64,000 bases of DNA from Gordonia sp. SID5947 (lineage in GTDB: Bacteria; Actinomycetota; Actinomycetes; Mycobacteriales; Mycobacteriaceae). The stretch is from assembly GCF_009862785.1 (NCBI RefSeq), contig NZ_WWHU01000001.1, positions 1 to 64,000 on the forward strand, read 5' to 3'. Below the pieces are notes generated by a model, which saw only the letters and a list, made by a program, of their open reading frames with translations, was not told where the DNA came from and did not search any database. This document shows, in pieces, positions 56,923-64,000 of the stretch (the stretch's first letter is position 1; every line of letters begins with the position of its first letter). The position numbers and the translations under genes were made by a program.

Positions 56923-58563
56923 ATGGCACACCCGCGCGCAGGCACCCCGGCACTCCCCGAAGATCTGATCGATGTGACCGCTGTCGAACGTGCCTATTAT
57001 GACCGCGTCCCGGACCCGGCAGATCCGATGCAACAGGTGTTGTTCGGTACCTCGGGGCACCGCGGATCGAGCCTGGACACGGCGTTCAACGAGGCGCATA
57101 TTCTCGCCACCACGCAGGCGATCGTCGAGTACCGCACATCGGCGGGGATCACCGGGCCGCTGTTCATCGGGTTCGACACCCATGCGTTGTCGATTCCCGC
57201 GTGGCGCAGTGCGCTCGAGGTGCTGGTCGCCAACGAGGTCACCGTTTACATCGCGGAGAACGAGAAGTTCACGCCGACCCCGGCGATTAGTTTCGCGATC
57301 CTGCGGTTCAATCAGGCCAATCCAGGCGTTCTCGCCGACGGCATCGTGGTCACCCCATCGCACAATCCGCCGCGCGACGGCGGCTTCAAGTACAACCCGC
57401 CCAACGGTGGACCGGCCGACACCAGCATCACCTCGACGGTGGCGCGTCGGGCAAACGAACTGCTCGTCGACAATCTGGTCGGGGTGAAGCGCGTTCCGTT
57501 CGAGAGAGCGCGCAGAAGCGAGTTCATCCGCGAGTACCCCTTCACGTTCAACTATGTGGACCATCTGCACGAGGTCGTCGACATGGCGGCGATCCGGGAT
57601 GCCGGGATCCACATCGGCGCTGATCCGCTCGGCGGGGCGTCGGTGGGGTACTGGGCCGAGATCGGATTCCGCTACAACCTCCAGAACTTGACCGTCGTCA
57701 ACCCGACGGTCGACCCGACGTTCCGGTTCATGACGCTCGACACCGACGGCAAGATCCGGATGGACTGTTCGTCGCCGAACGCGATGGCATCGCTGATCGC
57801 CTCCCGTGACACCTACGATGTCGCGACCGGCAACGATGCGGACTCCGACCGGCACGGCATCGTGACCCCCGACGGGGGCCTGATGAACCCGAACCACTAT
57901 CTGGCGGTGGCCATCGACTATCTCTTCACCCACCGCGACGGCTGGGGCGCCGACGCGGCGGTCGGCAAGACATTGGTGAGTTCGTCGTTGATCGATCGCG
58001 TGGTGGGCGGGCTCGGCCGTCGGCTCGTGGAGGTGCCGGTCGGGTTCAAATGGTTCGTCGACGGATTGCTGGACGGCAGCATCGCCTTCGGCGGTGAGGA
58101 AAGCGCCGGGGCATCGTTCCTCACCTTCGACGGCGAGCCATGGTCGACCGACAAAGACGGCATCATCATGGCGCTGCTGGCCGCGGAGATGCTCGCGAAA
58201 ACCGGTAAGACCCCGTCTCAGCGCTATCGCGAGCTCGCGGATCGCTACGGGGAGAGCGCGTACGCGCGCATCGACGCCCCGGCGTCACGAGATCAGAAAG
58301 CCGAACTGGCGAAGCTGTCCGCCGATCAGGTCAGCGCCACCGAACTCGCCGGGGAGGCGATCACCGCGATCCTGACCGAGGCGCCGGGCAACGGTGCGCC
58401 GATCGGCGGTCTGAAGGTGACGACAGAGAACGCATGGTTCGCGGCGCGGCCCTCCGGGACCGAGGACGTCTACAAGATCTACGCCGAATCGTTCCGGGGA
58501 GCCGACCACCTCGCGACGGTGCAGGCGCAGGCTCAGGAGCTGGTCGACTCCGTTCTGGCCTGA
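56923..58563 (+). CDS. pgm: Phosphoglucomutase, alpha-D-glucose specific
   Basis: 546 aa. Interconverts glucose 1- and 6-phosphate. Phosphoserine loop [10 protein letters not shown] (substrate serine) near residue 45, [12 protein letters not shown] (metal and substrate loop), DADSDRHG metal-binding Asp loop, GGEESAG sugar loop, and [12 protein letters not shown] phosphate loop. Matches M. tuberculosis PgmA class. Divergent from the upstream hydrolase. Confidence 0.95.
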   Translation: MAHPRAGTPALPEDLIDVTAVERAYYDRVPDPADPMQQVLFGTSGHRGSSLDTAFNEAHILATTQAIVEYRTSAGITGPLFIGFDTHALSIPAWRSALEVLVANEVTVYIAENEKFTPTPAISFAILRFNQANPGVLADGIVVTPSHNPPRDGGFKYNPPNGGPADTSITSTVARRANELLVDNLVGVKRVPFERARRSEFIREYPFTFNYVDHLHEVVDMAAIRDAGIHIGADPLGGASVGYWAEIGFRYNLQNLTVVNPTVDPTFRFMTLDTDGKIRMDCSSPNAMASLIASRDTYDVATGNDADSDRHGIVTPDGGLMNPNHYLAVAIDYLFTHRDGWGADAAVGKTLVSSSLIDRVVGGLGRRLVEVPVGFKWFVDGLLDGSIAFGGEESAGASFLTFDGEPWSTDKDGIIMALLAAEMLAKTGKTPSQRYRELADRYGESAYARIDAPASRDQKAELAKLSADQVSATELAGEAITAILTEAPGNGAPIGGLKVTTENAWFAARPSGTEDVYKIYAESFRGADHLATVQAQAQELVDSVLA

Positions 58564-58614
58564 CCTGCGTGGCATCTCAGTCTGTTCTCATCGGGCCCCG
58601 GATAGAGTCCAGGT

Positions 58615-59355
58615 GTGAGCGACAAGCGCAAACCCGAGCAGTCGACGTCGAAGTACCAGCCGAGGGCCACCTCGAGCCGGACCACCTACATCCTGGCCGG
58701 AGCCGCCGTCGCGGTGATCGTCGCACTGGTGATCGGTGGCATCGTGTGGAACAGCCAGCGCGACACCGGCGGCGTCGACGAGGCCGTGCTGAGCGAGAAC
58801 GCCGCGCTGATCATCGGTGCACCGTCTGCCCCACAGACGATCGACGTGTTCGAGGACTTCATGTGCCCGGTCTGCCAGGAGTTCGAGCAGCAATCCGGTG
58901 GCTCGATCACGAAAGCGATCGACGAGGGCACATTGCGCGTCCGCTATCACATGCTGACGTTCCTCGACGACCAGTCGTCGTCGGGAGACTACTCCTCACG
59001 CGCCGCCGGCGCCGCACAGTGTGTGGGTGCCGGTGAGGACAAAGAGGTCTTCCTCAAGTTCCACTCTGCACTGTTCGCCGACCAACCCAAGGAAGGTGGC
59101 AGCACAGACCTGAGCAATGCCGATCTCGCCCGCATCGCCGGCGAGCAGGGTGCGTCCCCAGCGACCCAGAAATGCGTCGCCGACGGTGCCAAGGTCGCTG
59201 AGGCCAAGGACGCCGCCGATCAGTCGACGACCCAGCTCTCGAAGGCCACCGACGGCCAGGTGGCGACCCCGACCGTACTGTCGGGTGGGGCGCCGGTAGA
59301 CGGCATCATGAACGGCACCGGCTGGCTCGACGACCTGCTGGCCGAGAAGGGTTGA
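58615..59355 (+). CDS. Membrane-anchored DsbA-like thiol oxidoreductase
   Basis: 246 aa. One transmembrane helix (about residues 27-45) anchors an extracytoplasmic thioredoxin-fold domain with the CPVC redox motif in EDFMCPVCQEFEQ. A helical insertion holds two further cysteines, and TPTVL is the cis-proline segment. Likely disulfide formation or exchange in the cell envelope. GTG start at 58615. The gene precedes tRNA-Ala. Confidence 0.9.
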   Translation: MSDKRKPEQSTSKYQPRATSSRTTYILAGAAVAVIVALVIGGIVWNSQRDTGGVDEAVLSENAALIIGAPSAPQTIDVFEDFMCPVCQEFEQQSGGSITKAIDEGTLRVRYHMLTFLDDQSSSGDYSSRAAGAAQCVGAGEDKEVFLKFHSALFADQPKEGGSTDLSNADLARIAGEQGASPATQKCVADGAKVAEAKDAADQSTTQLSKATDGQVATPTVLSGGAPVDGIMNGTGWLDDLLAEKG

Positions 59356-59467
59356 TCGGAGCGCACGGATTTGGCCGGAATCCCGGCGATGGTGTAGTTT
59401 CGCCTTTGCCCTTGAAACGTTGTGACCACCGCGGTGAGCACTCCAAAGGGCGGAAACAACTACACAC

Positions 59468-59540
59468 GGGGCTATGGCGCAGCTGGTAGCGCACCACACT
59501 GGCAGTGTGGGGGTCAGGGGTTCGAGTCCCCTTAGCTCCA
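59468..59540 (+). tRNA. tRNA-Ala (GGC)
   Basis: 73 nt. Acceptor GGGGCTA/TAGCTCC, D-loop AGCTGGTAG, anticodon loop CTGGCAG (anticodon GGC), T-arm GGTTCGAGTCC. The G3-U70-like identity pair is G:U within the acceptor stem. CCA is not encoded. Confidence 0.95.
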
Positions 59541-59544
59541 CAAA

Positions 59545-59580
59545 CGAAACCCCCTCCGAAGTGGTACGGAGGGGGTTTCG
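59545..59580 (+). terminator. Intrinsic terminator after tRNA-Ala
   Basis: cgaaaccccctccg pairs with cggaggggtttcg-type arms around gaagtggta, followed by tcgtc; 4 nt after the tRNA. Confidence 0.8.
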
Positions 59581-59947
59581 TCGTCTTCGGGGTACCGGCG
59601 GCAAGACCCGAATGGCCATTCGGCGTCCTTTCCGCGTCAAATTGCTGATCACCAGCCGCTTTTGCCGAACACCTGGGCGGCAGCTCTCAATCGGTCGTCG
59701 GCGGCGCGTACATTCACCGCGGTCGTCATCCGCTCCGAGTGGCCGTGCCCGACCGTGGGTGACCGGCAACTGCCAGCGCGTCTGGTTCCGCCGACGTCAG
59801 TCCGGGTCGTAGTCGGACGTCCGCGACTGTCGCCACATCTTCAACGGACGGTCGAGTTCGTCGGTGGTGTCGCTCTCACCGCGGTTGGCGGACCGCCCTG
59901 GTCATTGCACGAAGAGATGTCGTAGCCGGCCAGTCACCTTCTTCGTG
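59581..59947 (-). other. Gene-poor stretch next to tRNA-Ala; possible tyrosine-recombinase remnant
   Basis: About 370 bp with no convincing intact gene. On the minus strand, 59649-59750 reads VGHGHSERMTTAVNVRAADD and then RLRAAAQVFGKSGW before a stop, resembling the C-terminal end of a tyrosine recombinase, although the position where a tyrosine would be expected holds Asn. Another minus-strand fragment, about 59795-59880, reads TTDELDRPLKMWRQSRTSD and ends at a stop; not recognised. Integrases often reside beside tRNA 3' ends, so this may be the scar of a lost element. Confidence 0.35.
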
Positions 59948-61563
59948 TCAGGCGTCGCGGTCCTCGATCTGGAACGTCAAGCGTGCGTTGTCCCCGAAGA
60001 TTTCCAGCTTCCGGGCCACGTCGGGTAGTGGGACGGAGAATCGCCACGTCTCGTCGCTCCGGCCGGCCTTGACCGGGGTGTTGTGTTCGCCAGCATCCGG
60101 CAGGCCTTGCGTGATCGGATCGAAACCGTCGATCGGGCCGCCGATCGATGAGTTCCATGCCGGGTACGCCTCGATCCCCGTCCTGTCGGCATTCGGTCCG
60201 ACGTCGACGATCAGCGAGTCGGCCCAGTCGAACACCTGCTCGAGATGGTCGGAGAAGTCGAAGATGCTGTTTCGCTGGGCGAGTTTGCTCACCCGCAGGA
60301 CGAGGCTGTACCGAGCGCGCCCTTCGTGCGGGACCTCACCGGTATCGGACAGCTCCGCCGGATCCATCAGGAACGTACTCAGAAGCGGGACGGGATGATC
60401 GGGGCTGTCGCCGAGGCGCCGGAGCTCATCGTCGAGCTGGATGGGGCAGTACTGATCGGCCCGCTGTTCGCTCAGCACAATGGGAAGTCCACGGATGGCC
60501 AGCCGTAGATCCGCCTGCCATGTGACCTGATCGTCGCCGGGCACGTCCTGAGGCGATGTGAGTCCCTCGAGGCCGACCTTCACGGTCCAGCGTCCGAACA
60601 GAAAGCGACGGAGGTTCTGGTAGCCCTCTTCCGAGTTCACCTCGCCATAGCGACCGGAGTGGGATCGATAAACAAAGGCGCGGTGCGCCTTTCGGACGTA
60701 GGCGTTCTCGATGCGGACGAGGCCGTCACTCTTGGGCCCGACCACCGTCTTGGCGGGGCCATAATCCTTGGGGTTGGTGCCGATCAGGCAGAACACGTCG
60801 TCGGCGTCGAGTGCGCCCGCGAGATCCTGAGGGTCGAACTCGGCTCCCTCTTCTGGTTCGTCACCGAACTTCTTGTCCTTCGTCAGATATCCATACATCT
60901 TCTCGGGGCGAAGATGTCCGCACCGGCCGGACCGACGGTCTCTTCGATCCAGTTCAGGAGCCCGCTGCTGAACACGATGCCGCCGTGCGGAGTGCCGTAG
61001 GTGAAGAATTTGGCGACGAGATCTCGTGCCGGGCTACGTTTCTGTTCCTGACAGATCTTCTGCATCATGCAGCGGGCGACGAGCCCGCCCATCGAATGCG
61101 CCACCACGATCACCTTGTCCGCACCCGTCTTTCGGCGGACCAGGGAGATCAGGTCATAAAGGCCGAGTGCCGCCTCTTCGATGTCGAATCCGTTGGCGGT
61201 GACGCGTTGATGGATCGTGGAGAAGACCCTCTGCGCAACGTTCCGGTGCGGCGGGGCAGCAAACGTCGTCGCGGCTTGGTCGTAGAACCGGTACACCCAT
61301 ATCGAGTCGCTCGCGATGGCGCCGTCGTCGGCATTACGCAGATACGCCTCCTGATCCCCGCGTACGAGCAGCTCGTAATCGTGGTCGATCATCAGTCGGA
61401 GCATCGGCCCTTCGAATTGATAGAACCGAGGGTCCCCGTTGCCGTCGACCCTGATGTGGGTGGCACCTTCGTTGAATCCGTAGAACGGATCATCGACCTG
61501 ACTGTCGATGCCTGCCGTCCCGCCGGCATAGCCACGGATGTAGATGATCGGGTATCGCTCCAT
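59948..61563 (-). pseudogene. Alpha/beta hydrolase, esterase/lipase-like, one frameshift
   Basis: Repaired length about 538 aa. The N-terminal part starts ERYPIIYIRGYAGG, and the nucleophile elbow is VVAHSMGG with Ser157, followed by FTYGTPHGG (about 175-200), as in PGAP1-like or DUF676 lipases. The C-terminal half (about 320 aa) is unlike any family I can name. One base is missing near 60895 (gccccgagaag); as deposited, the two halves appear as two ORFs of 263 and 316 aa. Lies next to the recombinase-like scar, so it might be an acquired gene, though the GC looks ordinary. Confidence 0.75.
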
Positions 61564-61716
61564 GATCTCGGCCTTTACGCGCTGAGCGGCACATGGTCCG
61601 GGCGGACGATGTGGAGAATCGGACACTCCCGATGATTGTGCGCGCCTACCGATCTGCGCGCGAGAGTAGTGCACTACCCGAGTCGGGATGGCGTGTCACA
61701 GGATGCGGTGCCCAGA

Positions 61717-62409
61717 TCAGAGGAGTGCATCTGCGAGCGCGGCGGGCTGACTCAACGCCGCCAGATGGCCGCCGGGGACCACCACGGCGTCGACGCCCAG
61801 GCGTTCCCTGGCGAACCGCACCTGGAAATCTCTCGGGAACATGCGGTCGTCGCGACCGGTGACGACCGTGACCGGTGTCGGCCAGGTGTCGAACGGGGTC
61901 GCACAGTCCATGATCGCGTCGGACTGATCGGGCCCACCCTGCCTCACCGCCTCCTGGACGACATCGTCGGGCACGTCGTGAAAGAACTCTTGCATCTCGT
62001 CGATGTCGTCGCCGAGTTCGCGGCCCTCGTCGGCGGCGAATGCCTTCCGCGCCTCCCCAGCACCGCTGGTGCCGAACCAGTGGGCCGGTGTCTCGTGGGG
62101 GAGCGGGATCATTGCATTCACCAGCACGATGCGTTCGGCGGCGACCCCCTCGGCGAACACGGGTGCGGTGAATCCGCCCAACGACTGGGCCACCACCACG
62201 ATGTCGGCATCACCCGCGGCGTTGTCGGCCCCCGCATTGCGGAGTTGCTGCACACACGCGTCGGCGTACGCCGGGAAGTCCGCGGCCGGATCGCCGGACG
62301 GCAGGTCGATCGCCACCGCCCGATGTCCGCGCCGTACGAGTTCCGGGACCACTCGGTGCCAATACCAACCACTGCCACCGGCACCGGGAACGAGTGCGAA
62401 GGTCGCCAT
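61717..62409 (-). CDS. Alpha/beta hydrolase
   Basis: 230 aa. Oxyanion loop LVPGAGGSGWYWH, nucleophile elbow VVAQSLGGF (Ser in an AQSLGG context), acid in TGRDDRMFP and histidine in VPGGHLAAL. Similar to esterases annotated as salicylate esterase-like or hydroxynitrile-lyase-like; real substrate not known. Monocistronic. Confidence 0.85.
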   Translation of the reverse strand: MATFALVPGAGGSGWYWHRVVPELVRRGHRAVAIDLPSGDPAADFPAYADACVQQLRNAGADNAAGDADIVVVAQSLGGFTAPVFAEGVAAERIVLVNAMIPLPHETPAHWFGTSGAGEARKAFAADEGRELGDDIDEMQEFFHDVPDDVVQEAVRQGGPDQSDAIMDCATPFDTWPTPVTVVTGRDDRMFPRDFQVRFARERLGVDAVVVPGGHLAALSQPAALADALL

Positions 62410-62450
62410 CCGCCCATCGTAGGGGCGTAGCGGCGGCGTGAACGGCGGAA

Positions 62451-62492
62451 TGCCGGAAGGCCCGAACCCCTCGGGGTCCGGGCCTTCCGGCA
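62451..62492. terminator. Bidirectional hairpin terminator
   Basis: tgccggaaggcccg pairs with cgggccttccggca around aacccctcggggtc, itself a small hairpin. Lies between lsr2 and the hydrolase, downstream of lsr2. Confidence 0.85.
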
Positions 62493-62524
62493 GGCGCTCG
62501 CGATGGCGAAGCGTGTTCGATTGG

Positions 62525-62860
62525 TCAGTGCGCGGCTTCGAAGGCCTCGATGACGCTCAACGGGATGCGGCCCCGATCGCTGACCTCGTACCCGTTCTTG
62601 TTGGCCCATTCGCGAATGGCCTTGGTCTGTTCCTTGCTGCGGGCGGCCGAGACCGGAGCGGCCCGCTTGACACCACGCGACGACGTCACGCGTGAGACCG
62701 AAACGTACTTCTCCAGCGAATCGCGGAACTGCGCTGCGTGCTTCGCCGACGTGTCGAATTCGTAGCTTTTCCCGTCCAATGACCAGCGAACGGTCTCGTA
62801 TTCGTCGAGGACCTTGCCGTCGATGTCATCGATGACTTGGACGATTTCCTTCTTCGCCAT
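62525..62860 (-). CDS. lsr2: Lsr2-type nucleoid-associated protein
   Basis: 111 aa. The N-terminal oligomerisation part ([10 protein letters not shown] ... [17 protein letters not shown]) and the C-terminal DNA-binding part ending [19 protein letters not shown], with the RGR minor-groove hook. Silences AT-rich and horizontally acquired DNA (H-NS-like). The middle linker is rich in Ser, Ala and basic residues. Start set at ATG 62860 behind agggag. A palindrome lies in the 5' region. Confidence 0.92.
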   Translation of the reverse strand: MAKKEIVQVIDDIDGKVLDEYETVRWSLDGKSYEFDTSAKHAAQFRDSLEKYVSVSRVTSSRGVKRAAPVSAARSKEQTKAIREWANKNGYEVSDRGRIPLSVIEAFEAAH

Positions 62861-62880
62861 GGTGAACTCCCTGTCCTCGT

Positions 62881-62900
62881 GGTGAGAATCTGTTCTCACC
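62881..62900. promoter_or_regulatory. Perfect palindrome upstream of lsr2
   Basis: GGTGAGAA-TCTG-TTCTCACC, an 8-bp perfect inverted repeat with a 4-bp centre, 21-40 bp before the lsr2 ATG. Could be a repressor site or an RNA hairpin in the leader. The next 130 bp are AT-richer than the rest of the window (aataataag, gtttctttg). Confidence 0.65.
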
Positions 62901-63064
62901 TGAATTGTCTCGACCATCGATTCGTCGTGCGCTGGCTGGAAGCAGCAACGATTGTTTCTTTGTTGGTCGGATACATGGTAGACGTCGGGAAATAATAAGT
63001 TCCTGAGAACCCCACTATTCCCCCGAGTACGCAAAGAAACGTCCGGGTGATTACCGGACGCCGA

Positions 63065-63853
63065 TCATGACGTCGGCGGACTGGGTACGGATGTTTCCTG
63101 ATTTCCTTCGCGCGCGGTCGTAGCCGCGGAGGGGGAAGCCGACTCCGGAATGCCGGTCAGCGCCGACGGCGCACGATCGGCGGCCGCAATCGGTTGGTAA
63201 CCCGTTGGTGTGATTGCGAATCCGGATTTCGAACGAGATTCGAGACAGAACATGCCGGCGGTCTCGACCAGACAGGAAAACCGCGAGATCGAAATGGTGT
63301 GGCCGTAGTCCACGATTGTGCTCCGGTAGAGGACGGGATATCGATTGGCGCACGCGCCGTGTTGTGCCCCATCGGTGCTCAGCGTCACAAGATTGCGCGC
63401 CCACCGACAACTGCTCGGTGTGTCGGGTGGTGGATTGCCCCGTGTTTCCGTGTTCTGCCGGCATGCCAGCGTGGCACTGCCATTGGTTCCGGTGGAACAG
63501 TTCACCCGACGGTCGGGAGTGGTGAAGTGGAAACCCGATGTGTCCTCGATCGGGGAATTGGGTCGCACCGAGCCCTGGTGATAGTCGGAATTGTCGACAC
63601 GCGGTGCCAGCGCGACCACCCGGCCGATCGTCCAGTCCGGCAGGGCGACGGCGGTGTCGGGGGTGGACGGCGCCGCGGCGGTCGTTGTCGTCTCGGCCTC
63701 GGACTGGGTGGAGAGTACGTCGGTGGGCGGCAGCACGATGCGGGACGGATCGGTTCCCGAGGAGAGCGAGCAGCCCGCGCTGACGAGCGCAGCCATGGCC
63801 GCGATGAGGCAGACGTGTACCGAGCGACGCCGCAGCCGTCCGTACCCTTGCAC
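63065..63853 (-). CDS. Putative lipoprotein of unknown function
   Basis: About 262 aa. A signal peptide with RLRRR n-region and lipobox LVSAGC is followed by a Thr/Pro-rich linker, then a domain with several cysteines ([39 protein letters not shown]) that look disulfide bonded. Not recognised as a family. The proposed GTG start (63853) lies 1 bp from the divergent trhO start, so a later start is possible. Confidence 0.72.
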   Translation of the reverse strand: MQGYGRLRRRSVHVCLIAAMAALVSAGCSLSSGTDPSRIVLPPTDVLSTQSEAETTTTAAAPSTPDTAVALPDWTIGRVVALAPRVDNSDYHQGSVRPNSPIEDTSGFHFTTPDRRVNCSTGTNGSATLACRQNTETRGNPPPDTPSSCRWARNLVTLSTDGAQHGACANRYPVLYRSTIVDYGHTISISRFSCLVETAGMFCLESRSKSGFAITPTGYQPIAAADRAPSALTGIPESASPSAATTAREGNQETSVPSPPTS

Positions 63854-63854
63854 T

Positions 63855-64000
63855 GTGTCGACTCCCAAGATCGTGTTGTTCTACGTGTTCACGCCGCTCG
63901 CCGATCCCGACGCCATCCGGTTGTGGCAGCAGGCCCTCTGTGAACAGCACGGCCTGCGCGGCAGGATCATCGTGTCATCCCACGGCATCAACAGCACCGT
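63855..64000 (+). CDS. trhO: tRNA uridine(34) hydroxylase TrhO, 3' truncated by window
   Basis: The first 48 residues ([19 protein letters not shown]...[14 protein letters not shown]) match the ferredoxin-like N-terminal domain of the UPF0176/YceA family, now known as TrhO, which makes 5-hydroxyuridine at the wobble position. GTG start at 63855. The rhodanese domain lies beyond the window. Confidence 0.88.
   Translation, partial: MSTPKIVLFYVFTPLADPDAIRLWQQALCEQHGLRGRIIVSSHGINST

Noticed and set aside
58996..59769. A 257-aa minus-strand ORF containing RGLEPLTPTLPVW
   Set aside because: This is the well-known artefact of translating the reverse strand of a tRNA gene; the ORF crosses tRNA-Ala and the terminator.
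1..64000. CRISPR array, prophage, toxin-antitoxin or restriction system
   Set aside because: No regularly spaced direct repeats, phage structural genes, toxin-antitoxin pairs or methylase/nuclease sets could be seen; the only short-unit array is the coding repeat in adnA.

Overview
This is a high-GC window from an actinobacterium of the order Mycobacteriales. AdnAB, mycoredoxin, WhiB7, Lsr2, UvrD2, the FtsEX/SmpB locus and many gene neighbours keep Mycobacterium tuberculosis-like order and content. My best guess for the genus is Gordonia or a close relative; that is an inference from protein flavour, not something the sequence proves.

Layout. 1-4.1 kb: a nitrite assimilation/siroheme operon (nirB, nirD, nnaR, cbiX). 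4.2-17.8 kb: DNA repair and redox genes (ATL, lipV-like hydrolase, adnA, adnB, K+ channel/RCK, nudC, mrx1, uvrD2), then whiB7 behind a long attenuator-type leader. 17.9-27.2 kb: ABC1 kinase, a ThiF/cyclodehydratase-like protein, a DUF2342 protein, a PDZ-Lon protease, a PPA1309-like protein and a giant UPF0182 membrane protein. 27.5 kb: initiator tRNA. 27.7-36.5 kb: mtnP, a sugar-nucleotide epimerase, a membrane protein/two-component operon, and a divergent five-gene operon (GT2, DUF2064, methyltransferase, b-type membrane/molybdopterin oxidoreductase, membrane protein) in which every junction overlaps. 36.5-41.6 kb: PPOX protein, DUF2630, prpE, DUF6790, and a fluoride riboswitch driving two crcB genes, then a universal stress protein. 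41.7-47.6 kb: fadE23/fadE24 with two palindromic operators, DUF2752, MBL hydrolase, VOC protein, hisN. 47.6-54.2 kb: prfB, mscS, ftsE, ftsX, smpB, a lipoprotein alpha-galactosidase and ssrA (tmRNA). 54.3-64 kb: fadD6-like ligase, hydrolases, pgm, a DsbA-like protein, tRNA-Ala(GGC) followed by a low-information stretch, an lsr2 gene with a palindromic leader, a lipoprotein and the start of trhO.

Sequence quality matters here. Many genes are interrupted by single missing bases, nearly all in G or C runs; these are dense in the first 8.2 kb (about fifteen or more events in nirB, nnaR, cbiX, lipV and adnA) and sparse afterwards (whiB7, mtnP, mscS, ftsX, alpha-galactosidase, one esterase). Translation across each shift restores clean family-length proteins, so most are probably assembly or sequencing errors rather than gene decay.

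The best candidates for new biology are the uncharacterised five-gene overlapping operon at 32.9-36.5 kb, the whiB7 leader with promoter, upstream ORF and terminator, and the in-frame 12-residue repeats in the AdnA linker.
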